A program made the position numbers and the translations under genes. 64,000 bases of DNA from positions 248,001-312,000 of the forward strand of contig JAEWQP010000016.1 in assembly GCA_023399155.1 (NCBI GenBank). Direction: 5' to 3'. Below the pieces are notes generated by a model that was given only the letters and a program-made list of their open reading frames with translations, searched no databases and was not told where the DNA came from. Source of the DNA: Verrucomicrobiota bacterium (GTDB lineage Bacteria > Verrucomicrobiota > Verrucomicrobiia > Opitutales > Opitutaceae). Of this stretch, positions 50,630 through 58,385 are shown piece by piece (positions within the stretch are counted from its first letter, which is position 1; every line of letters begins with the position of its first letter).

Positions 50630-53062
50630 TCATGGCATGGCGGTCGGCCCGCACCATTCGACGGGTCGACCGGCCGCGAAGCCGTGGCTGTGTGCGCCGG
50701 GGGTCGGCGCAAGCGGCAGGATGAAACGCGCGAGCGCCAGCTCCCGCGCGGCCCCGCTGCCTTCGCGCACGCGGTAGGCATGGTCCAGTTCGAGCCCACG
50801 CACGGACTCGGTCTCCCCGGTGACGGGCCAGAATATCTCCACCCGCTCGATACTCATCGCGTCACCGAGCCCGACCTCGAGCCGGAACGGCGAGGCGCCG
50901 AAACTCCCCCCAGTGCCCACGGTGCGGTGCAGCACGCGCTCGCCCGCAGGCGTCCGCACCACGACCTTCACCCGCGCGCCAAGGGCCACCCGGTTCGTCC
51001 GCACGCCCTCGAGCTCGATCTTGAGCCAGCGCCCACCGTGGCCCGGATTGGCAAAGAGCTGGTTCGGGTAGAAGTCGGCCTCCACCGCCCCGCCCACGGC
51101 CGAGTAGATGTCCTGGTCGCCGTCATTGTCGATGTCGCCGAAGGCGATCCCGTGCCCTTTCTGGAGCTGCCCGAAGCCGCCCGAGGTGGTGACGTCCTGC
51201 AGCCGGCGACCGGAGTCGTTGCGGAACATGCGGTTGGGGATCAGCGTGGAGAAGTCCGGATCGCCCGTGCCGAGGTAAAGATCGAGCCAGCCGTCATTGT
51301 CGAGATCGCCGAAATTGCACCCCATGGCATGGAGCACGCGGTTGAACCCGGTCTCGCGGCTGGCATCGGAGAAAGTGCCGTCGCCATTATTGCGGTACAG
51401 TCGGGCGCGCGCGGCGCTGTGCGGCCGCCCCAACACGTCCGCCGCGACATCCCCCACGTCGAGGATGGCGTAGCCCGTCACACCCAGGTCCTGCCAGCCG
51501 TCGTTGTCGTAGTCCCAGAACCAGCACGGGAAACTCGCATCCGGTCCGCTCACGCCGAGATCGGGTGCGACATCGGTGAATCGCCAGACCGCGCCCGAGG
51601 TCGCGACCGGGCCGTCGTTGCGCAGGAGCAGATTCGGGCCGTCGCGGCGGGATAGATACAGATCAGGGCGGCCATCGTTGTTGAAATCACCCGAGGCGAC
51701 GCCCTTGACGTAGCCCACGATGTCGACGCCGTGGGCCGCGGCGCACTCCGTGAAGGTCCCGTCGCCGTTGTTGCGGAACAGCTCACAGGCGTTCACGTCG
51801 CGACCCACCGACTCGTTGCCGACGAAGACGTCGAGCCAGCCGTCGCCGTCGAAGTCGAACCACGCCGCCGTCTGGGTCGGCCTGAAACGGAGCATGCCGG
51901 CCTCCTCCGTCACGTCGGTGAACGTGAAGTCTCCGTTGTTGCGCAGAAGCGACAGCGGGTAGTGGCCCTCGGTCCGCAGCCAGCCGCCGCGGAGCACGAG
52001 CACGTCGGCGAAGCCATCGTTGTTATAGTCCCCGTGGATCATGTTCAGGCCGCTGACCAGGCCCAGCAACCCGGCCTCGCGGGTGCGTTCACTGAAGGTG
52101 CCGTCGCCGTTGTTGCGGAAGACCCGCATCTGGTCCGAGGGCTTGAAGCCCCAGGCCGACGCCATGATGTCCAGGAACCCGTCGCGGTCGAAGTCCTCGA
52201 GCACGACCCCGCCAGCGAGGTCGTTGACCGCGAGCCCGACATTCGGCGCCACGTCGATGAAGCGCCCGACGTCGTGCTCGGAGGCGAAGCGCGCGGGGTC
52301 GATCCGCCAGCGCACGGGCACCTTGTCCGGGTACTCGCCGAGCGTCATGTAGGCGATGTTCAGCAGCCAGCGTGCGCGCAGGTCACCGGGAAACTGGCGC
52401 AGCAGCGCGGTCAGCGAGTCCACGGCGGCCCGCGAGCCGCGCTGCAGCTGGTGCACACCGCCCCCGCTGATGGGAAACAGGCACGAGTCGGCGTTGTGGT
52501 TGTACAGGCAGTTCTCCTGCTCGCCCATGCGGAGCTGACAGAGCGCTCTCCACGTCATGAGCGTGGGCAGCGTGCGCGCGTCGAGCACCTGGTTTTCCTC
52601 GCGCATGAGGCGCTCGACGCGGTCGAACTCCTCCAGCGCCTCCTCGGGCAGGCCGGAGAGCAGCGTGTGCATGGCGATGCCATACTGCAGGTCGACCCTG
52701 GGCTGACCGGGCGGCGCGATGGCCAGGGAATTTCGCAGCATGGGCAGCTGCTCAGTCGACCGGGCCGAATTGCGCATCGGGTCGGCGCCACGGTAGATCC
52801 GATGAATGAGCAAAGCCATGGCGCGGTTGCTCGCCGGCTGCCCGGGCGATGTCGGCACCGAGGCGGCGATCTCCTCCTCCGACGGTCCGGCGCCCGCCAG
52901 CCGGCTCGAGCGCAGCTCGCCGGGCTCGATCCCCATCACGCCCATCTGCGCGCCGAGCGGTATAGACATGCAGGCGAGTGCGAGGCCGGCGAGAAGTCCG
53001 GTTGCACCCAGCCGGTGGATACAGCGACGGTTCGGACGGAATCGGGGCGCAACGTGCGGCAT
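50630..53062 (-). CDS. Secreted ASPIC/UnbV-VCBS protein with N-terminal helical region
   Basis: 810 residues from ATG 53062 (MPHVAPRF); a longer frame to 53395 is shadow of the neighbouring regulator gene. Signal peptide about 18-39 (LGATGLLAGLALACMSIPLG). Residues 90-240 are helical and TPR-like (LQYGIAMHTLLSGLPEEALE, SLTALLRQFPGDLRARWLLN). VCBS blades follow (DFDRDGFLD, DYNNDGFAD, DFDGDGWLD, DFNNDGRPD, DYDNDGWQD, DLDNDGWLD, DIDNDGDQD) at about 275-670, then ASPIC/UnbV at about 674-764 (RWLKIELEGVRTNRVALGAR, VGLGDAMS). This is the standard single-propeller CRTAC1-family layout, different from the giant two-propeller proteins. It is co-directional with the FKBP-like and haloperoxidase genes. 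Extracellular; function unknown. Confidence 0.88.
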   Translation of the reverse strand: MPHVAPRFRPNRRCIHRLGATGLLAGLALACMSIPLGAQMGVMGIEPGELRSSRLAGAGPSEEEIAASVPTSPGQPASNRAMALLIHRIYRGADPMRNSARSTEQLPMLRNSLAIAPPGQPRVDLQYGIAMHTLLSGLPEEALEEFDRVERLMREENQVLDARTLPTLMTWRALCQLRMGEQENCLYNHNADSCLFPISGGGVHQLQRGSRAAVDSLTALLRQFPGDLRARWLLNIAYMTLGEYPDKVPVRWRIDPARFASEHDVGRFIDVAPNVGLAVNDLAGGVVLEDFDRDGFLDIMASAWGFKPSDQMRVFRNNGDGTFSERTREAGLLGLVSGLNMIHGDYNNDGFADVLVLRGGWLRTEGHYPLSLLRNNGDFTFTDVTEEAGMLRFRPTQTAAWFDFDGDGWLDVFVGNESVGRDVNACELFRNNGDGTFTECAAAHGVDIVGYVKGVASGDFNNDGRPDLYLSRRDGPNLLLRNDGPVATSGAVWRFTDVAPDLGVSGPDASFPCWFWDYDNDGWQDLGVTGYAILDVGDVAADVLGRPHSAARARLYRNNGDGTFSDASRETGFNRVLHAMGCNFGDLDNDGWLDLYLGTGDPDFSTLIPNRMFRNDSGRRLQDVTTSGGFGQLQKGHGIAFGDIDNDGDQDIYSAVGGAVEADFYPNQLFANPGHGGRWLKIELEGVRTNRVALGARVKVVVRTPAGERVLHRTVGTGGSFGASPFRLEVGLGDAMSIERVEIFWPVTGETESVRGLELDHAYRVREGSGAARELALARFILPLAPTPGAHSHGFAAGRPVEWCGPTAMP

Positions 53063-53186
53063 GGAGCGCGGACCGTACGCACCCCGCCCGTTGTGCAAAC
53101 CCGCTGGGGACCACGCGCCGCGCCCGAGGGACGACCGGCCGCACGGGTGTGGCGGAGAAAAGTGCGTCCACCCACTGCCGGAGCCG

Positions 53187-53957
53187 TCACAGAACGCCCG
53201 ATACGAACTGCTCGATCCGGCCGCGGAGGTGGCGGCTGAGCGGAAGCCTCGGGCCGTCGTGCAGCACGACGACGTAATCGCCGTGCACCGTCCGCTGGAA
53301 CTCGCGGACGCGGTGCAGGTTGACGAGGGCGGAGCGGTTGATGCGCACGAAGCCCGCGGCCTCGAGCCGGGACTCGAGCGCCAGGAGCGTCTCACGCATC
53401 ATCACGCGCTCACCCGTGGGCAGGTGCAGGATCGCGTAGTTGTCCGCGGCCTCGATCCAGACGATCTCCTCGGGTGAGAGGAAGACAACACGCCCGTCGG
53501 TGCGCACGGTGATCCGGCCGGGCCTCGCGCGCCCGGCCGGCGGAGCCGGGAAGATGTCCTCGAGATGCAGCGCCCCGCCGGCGCGGCGCGTGCGGAGATA
53601 CTCGACCGCGCGCCGCACCGACTCGCGCATCCGGTCGAGGTCGAACGGCTTGAGCAGGTAGTCGACCGCGTCCACGCCGAACGCCTGCACCGCAAACGAC
53701 GCGTGCGCGGTGACGAAGATGATGGCAGGCCTCGTGACGCCGTCCAACGCGGCGACGACCTGCAGCCCGTCACACCCGGGCATCTCGACGTCGAGGAAGA
53801 CGAGGTCCGGCCTGTCTCGCGTGATCCACTCGATCGCCTCCGGGCCGGAGGCGCACTCGCCGGCAAGCTGCACCGCGGGCTCGGCGCGCAGCATCGCGCG
53901 CAACCGCTCGCGCGCGAGCGGCTCGTCGTCGACGATCAGGGCACGGAGCGGGGTCAC
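53187..53957 (-). CDS. LytTR-family response regulator 1
   Basis: 256 residues from GTG 53957; this start aligns exactly with the ATG of the paralogue at 56277 (LRALIVDDEPLARERLR versus LRTLIVDDEPLARERLR), and the upstream extension is Arg-rich shadow. Receiver domain 1-120 with acidic pocket D10-D11, phospho-acceptor D56 (LVFLDVEMPGCDG), T in FVTAHAS and K in YLLKPFD. LytTR DNA-binding domain about 155-250 (IVWIEAADNYAILHLPTGER, FVRINRSALVNLHRVREFQR, LPLSRHLRGR). It has no own kinase gene beside it; the single LytS-type kinase is at 57107, beyond the second haloperoxidase and second regulator. It probably controls envelope or secreted genes of this cluster. Confidence 0.92.
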   Translation of the reverse strand: MTPLRALIVDDEPLARERLRAMLRAEPAVQLAGECASGPEAIEWITRDRPDLVFLDVEMPGCDGLQVVAALDGVTRPAIIFVTAHASFAVQAFGVDAVDYLLKPFDLDRMRESVRRAVEYLRTRRAGGALHLEDIFPAPPAGRARPGRITVRTDGRVVFLSPEEIVWIEAADNYAILHLPTGERVMMRETLLALESRLEAAGFVRINRSALVNLHRVREFQRTVHGDYVVVLHDGPRLPLSRHLRGRIEQFVSGVL

Positions 53958-54036
53958 GGGTAAGCGGCGGACGCAGGCCAGGGTGGTTGGCGCTCCCGGT
54001 CGATCGTCGGGCGCACGGCGCCCGACGCGGGGGAAC

Positions 54037-55347
54037 TCACGGGCACGCGGCGGGTTGCGTCGGGTTCGAGGCGAGCGCCTCACCGCCGCCGCGCGGCTGC
54101 AGCTGCGTGGCAAAGACCCAGTCGGCGACCTTGAGCCCCGATTCCTGCCCGGCGATGTTGTCGGACATGTAGTGGATTCCTCCCCACACGCGGCTCATGC
54201 CGATCTCGTCGCGGCAGTCGGAGAGCCTGCGGTAGGTGCGCACCGCCCCGGGCAATCCCTCGGATGTGACGGAGAACTCGATCTCGTCGGTGCCGAAGAA
54301 GAGTTCGCACACGCGCGACGCCGCCGCCGAGAACGTGCTGTGCCCGGAGACGTAGGACGGGAAGGCGGGCGTGACCATCAGTGGAATGAAGTCCGGGACA
54401 GCCGTGGCATGCGGGTTGATCTCGGGCGTGATCTCGCGGACCGCGGTCTCGGGCCGCCAGGTGCTGTAGTAGAACTTCGTGTCCCAGCAGGAAATCGCGG
54501 AGTCCGCCCCGGCGATGTTGAGCAGCGCAAAGAGTCGGGCCGTTTCCAGCACCGTGAGGTTGCGTTGGCGCGCGAGGTCCTGGGCGATCATGTTCCAGTG
54601 ACCCGGTGGTGTCGCGGTGCCGAGGTCGTCCGACCAGAACGCCGCGGCGAGCGTCTCGTACTCCGTGCGCTCGGCGCCATCGCGCGCGCCGACGCGGGCG
54701 ACATAGGCGAGCTCGTCGGCGAACTGGCGGGATCCGATATCCGGTGGCGGCGGACAGCGGAACTGCTCCGGCGAGGTCATTGCGAACGGTGTGACCTTGC
54801 GCCAGAAGGGCAGGACCGGAGGTCGGAAGCCCGGCGGAGTCTCGCGCCACTTGCCGGGATCCTGACTCGAGTAGGTGCCGGGGATCGGCGTGTTGTACCC
54901 GCTCTGCTCGCGCTTCTTGAGGATGGCCTCGGCGACCTTGCGGCCCCAGGCGAGGCCACCCTCCTTCGCGGGACCGTCGGGAATCCCGGCGATGAAGCGC
55001 TCGTAGGCCGCGTGGAGCGTGCGCGGGTTGGTGGACTGCCCCCACTGGGCGAGGAGCATCGTATGCGCCGCGCCCGCGATCGCGGCGTCCGTGTCGATCC
55101 CGACCGGAGCCGGCTCATTCACGAGCCAGCCGTGGTGCGTGCGGGTGATGCCATTGATCGCATCGAAGATCGCCACGTGGTAGCTCGCGTAAAAAGCCGA
55201 GGCGATCGGCGGCGGATTGCGCGCAAGGCGCACGGCATGGAGCGCCTGATCGTTCCAGTAGAGCACGGCGTTGTCGCCGCGGAGGGGCGCAGCGCCCGCC
55301 AGGGATGCGAGCAAGCCGGGGACAATGAGGCGGATGAGCGACTTCAT
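54037..55347 (-). CDS. Vanadium-dependent haloperoxidase paralogue 2 (PAP2 superfamily)
   Basis: 436 residues from ATG 55347 (MKSLIRLIVPGLLASLAGAAP, signal peptide). It is co-linear with the 48385 protein over its whole length, sharing WND/NAxRLxRNPPPxAS near the start, VGHWNxIAQDLAR-like and WRPETAxREI stretches. The vanadate pocket is complete: KFYYSTWRP, VSGHSTFSA, and SRVWGGIHYMSD with H392 and D396. It ends in a Pro/Ala-rich tail (ALASNPTQPAACP). Halide oxidation or phosphatase-like chemistry outside the cytoplasm is expected. It lies between the two LytTR regulators, 79 bases from the first and 150 from the second, so it is likely a target of that system. Confidence 0.87.
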   Translation of the reverse strand: MKSLIRLIVPGLLASLAGAAPLRGDNAVLYWNDQALHAVRLARNPPPIASAFYASYHVAIFDAINGITRTHHGWLVNEPAPVGIDTDAAIAGAAHTMLLAQWGQSTNPRTLHAAYERFIAGIPDGPAKEGGLAWGRKVAEAILKKREQSGYNTPIPGTYSSQDPGKWRETPPGFRPPVLPFWRKVTPFAMTSPEQFRCPPPPDIGSRQFADELAYVARVGARDGAERTEYETLAAAFWSDDLGTATPPGHWNMIAQDLARQRNLTVLETARLFALLNIAGADSAISCWDTKFYYSTWRPETAVREITPEINPHATAVPDFIPLMVTPAFPSYVSGHSTFSAAASRVCELFFGTDEIEFSVTSEGLPGAVRTYRRLSDCRDEIGMSRVWGGIHYMSDNIAGQESGLKVADWVFATQLQPRGGGEALASNPTQPAACP

Positions 55348-55497
55348 CGGGGGGGATCTCCGACCCGGCACCTCCTGCCGGCCCGGGACAGATCCTGAAA
55401 ACCTGCTAATGAAGCCGATTAGAATGCCATTGTGGCGAACCGCCGGCGTCGCGTGGTGATGCGCTGCGACGTGTCCGCGGAGGATGAAACCGCCGCC

Positions 55498-56277
55498 CTA
55501 TCCGGTGCCGCCCGACATGAAGCGGTCGATGCTCCCGCGCAGGCTGCGGCTCAGGGGCACCTTGGTGCCGTCGCGCAGCACCACGGAATAGTCGCCGTGC
55601 ATGGTCGGCTGAAGTTCCCGCACCTGGTGGAGGTTGACGATCGCCGAGCGATTGACGCGCGCGAAGCTCGCCGTGCCGATGCGCTCCTCGAGCGAGGAAA
55701 GCGTCTCGCGCACGACGAGTCGTTCGCCGCTGGCGAGATGGATGACGATGTAGTTGTCGGCCGCCTCGACCCAGATCAACTCCTCGGGCTTGAGGAAGAC
55801 GACGCGCCCGTCGGCCTTGACGGTGACGCGATCGGGGCGGCGGTCCACGACGGGGGCCTTGGCGGACAGGAGCGACTCGAGTTGATCGCCCAGCGCGCCG
55901 ACGCGCGTGACCCGGATGTGCTCCTGGGCGCGGCGGATCGCCGCCTGCAGCCGGTCGGCGTCAAACGGCTTCAACAGATAATCGACGGCATCGACGGCGA
56001 ACGCATCGACAGCAAACGACTCGTGGGCCGTGACGAAAATGACCGCCGGACGCTCCTTCGGGTCAAGCCCGCCGACGACCTGAAGGCCGTCGCAACCGGG
56101 CATCTGCACGTCGAGGAAAACAATATCGGGCCGCTCGCGTCGGATGGCCTCGATCGCCTCAGGACCGCTGCTGCATTCGCCGATGAGTTCGACGGACGTC
56201 TCGCGCCGCAGCATCCCGCGCAGGCGTTCACGGGCCAGGGGTTCGTCGTCAACGATGAGAGTGCGGAGGGTGCTCAC
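55498..56277 (-). CDS. LytTR-family response regulator 2
   Basis: 259 residues from ATG 56277. Receiver domain 1-120: D10-D11, phospho-acceptor D56 (IVFLDVQMPGCDG), FVTAHESFAVDAF and YLLKPFDADR. LytTR domain about 158-255 (LIWVEAADNYIVIHLASGER, FARVNRSAIVNLHQVRELQP, KVPLSRSLRGS). It is strongly similar to regulator 1, indicating duplication. The cognate sensor is almost certainly the LytS-type kinase whose gene ends at 57107; a repeat array of about 860 bp now lies between them, which may have disrupted or modulated a former kinase-regulator operon. Confidence 0.93.
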   Translation of the reverse strand: MSTLRTLIVDDEPLARERLRGMLRRETSVELIGECSSGPEAIEAIRRERPDIVFLDVQMPGCDGLQVVGGLDPKERPAVIFVTAHESFAVDAFAVDAVDYLLKPFDADRLQAAIRRAQEHIRVTRVGALGDQLESLLSAKAPVVDRRPDRVTVKADGRVVFLKPEELIWVEAADNYIVIHLASGERLVVRETLSSLEERIGTASFARVNRSAIVNLHQVRELQPTMHGDYSVVLRDGTKVPLSRSLRGSIDRFMSGGTG

Positions 56278-56330
56278 GATGCGGGAGTATGGTGCGGGGG
56301 CAGGAAATCAGACCGACCCGTCGCCGGCCA

Positions 56331-57190
56331 TCTTTCTCTTCAATCTTTCCCTTTCTCTTCAATCCCGTTCGGTCCCGCGCGCATGAGGTTGGCCACGGAG
56401 ACACGGAGGCACGGAGCGATTCAGGATTTTTTGGGCATCGGTCGCGAATGCCCGCGCCCGGGCAGGACGAGAATGAGAAAGAGAAAGATTGAAGAGAAAG
56501 ATCAGGCGGTGGCGCACTAGCAGCGCCGGGCCGTCTCCCCTCCTCCGTGTCTCCGTGCCTCCGTGGCCAATCCCCGCCCGGGCTCCGCCGACATGGACGC
56601 CCCCCTCGACCGGCCCCGCCACGGCCTCTTTCTCTTCAATCTTTCTCTTTCTCTTCAATCCCGTTCGGTCCCGCGCGCATGAGGTGGGTCACGGAGACAC
56701 GGAGGCACGGAGCGATTCAGGAGGCTTTGGGCTTCGTTTGCGAATGCCCGCCGGGGGGAGGACGAAAATGAGAAAGAGAAAGATTGAAGAGAACGATCAG
56801 CCGGTGGCGCACTAGCAGCGCCGGGCCGTCGCCCCTTCTCCGTGTCTCCGTGCCTCCGTGGCCAATCCCCGCCTGGGCTCCGCCGACGTGGACGCCCCCC
56901 TCGACAGGCCCCGCCACGACCTCTTTCTCTTCAATCTTTCTCTTTCTCTTCTATCCCGTTCGGTCCCGCGCCCATGAGGTTGGCCACGGAGACACGGAGG
57001 CACGGAGCGATTCAGGAGGCTTTGGGCTTCGTTTGCGAATGCCCGCCCGGGGGAGGACGAGAATGAGAAAGAGAAAGATTGAAGAGAACGATCAGCCGGT
57101 GGCGCACTAGCAGCGCCGGGCCGTCGCCCCTTCTCCGTGTCTCCGTGCCTCCGTGGCCAATCCCCGCCCGGGCTGCGACGGCGTGGACGC
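56331..57190. repeat. Tandem array of three 295-bp units with interleaved inverted repeats
   Basis: Units begin at 56331, 56627 and 56922 (spacing 296 and 295 bases) with TCTTTCTCTTCAATC-like sequence; the third runs to about 57190. Within each unit, segment A (TTCAATCTTTCTCTTTCTC) and its complement A' (GAGAAAGAGAAAGATTGAA) alternate with B (CACGGAGACACGGAGGCA) and its complement B' (TGCCTCCGTGTCTCCGTG-like), in the order A-B-A'-B'. Copies differ at only a few per cent of positions. Frames that recur in each unit are consequences of the repeat, not genes. The last copy overlaps the 3' end of the kinase gene. Confidence 0.92.
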
Positions 57191-58282
57191 CACTTCGAAA
57201 GGCACCGCCACCGTCACGCACAACCCGCCCTCCGGACGGTTTCCCAGCTCGAAACGGTGGCGTGCGCCGTAGATCTCGGCGAGCCGCGCGCGTGTATTCG
57301 AAATGCCGATCCCCTCGCGCTTGAACGCCGTCGCACCCGGCGGCAGGCCGGTTCCGTTGTCGCTGACGGTGAGCACAAGTTCCCCGGCGACCCGCGTGGC
57401 GCGCACCTCGATGCGTCCCTGGCGGGCGTGCGGTTCGATGCCATGGCGGATGGCGTTCTCCGCGATCGGCTGCAGCACCAGGCTCGGCACCCGCGCGTCG
57501 AGGAGCGCCGCGTCGACCTCGATGCACACGACCAGGCGGTCGCGAAACCGGATGCGCTCGATCTCGAGGTACTTCTCCAGAAACGCGATCTCCTCGCGCA
57601 GGGTCGCCACCGGCGCACCGGAGTGCGACATGGCCATCCGCAGCAGCTCCGAGAGGCGCACGAGCATCCGGTCCGCCGCGCCGACATCCGAATACATGAG
57701 CGAGGCGATGCCGTTGAGGGAGTTGAAGAGGAAATGCGGCTTGAGCTGACGCAGCAGCGACTGCAACCGCGCCTCGGTCAGGTCCTTCTCAAGTTCGAGC
57801 GCCTGCACGGTGCGCTCGTGGTACTTGCGGTAGTAGTCGATCGCGTGGCTGACCGAAACGATCACGCCGTAGATGAGGAGGTTGAAGGGGAACGTCTTCA
57901 CCAGCAGCGGGCGGAACACGTCGCCAAACGACACCGGTTCGTCGATCCACCAGCCGTGCACCTGGGCGACGGCGGATCGCAGCAGAATGAACGCCATCGA
58001 GCACGCCACCGCCATGCCCAGATGGCTCACGCCAATACGCCACGACATCCCGATCTCCGGCGGCAGCCGCCGCGCGAAGCGCACGATGATGATCGAAAGG
58101 ATCGCCCACACATACCAGTCACCGAGCGCATAGGCGATGGCCTCGCTCCAGCGGATGCTGCGCCCGAGCAGCGTGCTGGAGAGGTAGAACTGCCCGGCAA
58201 AGGCCAGACCCACGAGGGTCCACAGCGCCAGGAAGGCCGCGGCGCGCAGCAGGCGCGAAAGATGTGGGGAGGATTCCCGCAT
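57107..58282 (-). CDS. LytS/YehU-type membrane histidine kinase
   Basis: 391 residues from ATG 58282 (MRESSPHL); the upstream extension is shadow. Four to five membrane helices in residues 10-150 (AAAFLALWTLVGLAFAGQFY, VWAILSIIIVRFARRL, VACSMAFILLRSA, NLLIYGVIVSVSHAI). A helical linker leads to the His_kinase region with phospho-acceptor H183 in LRQLKPHFLFNSLNGIASLM. An ATPase domain follows (VPSLVLQPIAENAIRHGIEP N-box, VSDNGTGLPPG, EGIGISNTRARLAEIYG). The domain should end near AVPFEVA; the last 26 residues (from STPSQPGRG to ARRC) are encoded by the adjacent 295-bp repeat. It senses an unknown signal and would phosphorylate one or both LytTR regulators of the cluster. Confidence 0.92.
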   Translation of the reverse strand: MRESSPHLSRLLRAAAFLALWTLVGLAFAGQFYLSSTLLGRSIRWSEAIAYALGDWYVWAILSIIIVRFARRLPPEIGMSWRIGVSHLGMAVACSMAFILLRSAVAQVHGWWIDEPVSFGDVFRPLLVKTFPFNLLIYGVIVSVSHAIDYYRKYHERTVQALELEKDLTEARLQSLLRQLKPHFLFNSLNGIASLMYSDVGAADRMLVRLSELLRMAMSHSGAPVATLREEIAFLEKYLEIERIRFRDRLVVCIEVDAALLDARVPSLVLQPIAENAIRHGIEPHARQGRIEVRATRVAGELVLTVSDNGTGLPPGATAFKREGIGISNTRARLAEIYGARHRFELGNRPEGGLCVTVAVPFEVASTPSQPGRGLATEARRHGEGATARRC

Positions 58283-58385
58283 GGACGGAATTGGTTTACA
58301 TCCGACAGCGCCCCCCGGTTCAATCGCGTAGAGTTTGGCCGTCGCACAAAACACGTCTCCGTCGGCTCCCACCGCGCCTCGCCCC

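Noticed and set aside
56389..57110. Recurring open frames of 60-110 codons in the repeat array, on both strands
   Set aside because: The same frame recurs in each 295-bp unit because the DNA is repeated; the peptides have no fold, start context or conservation beyond the repeat.
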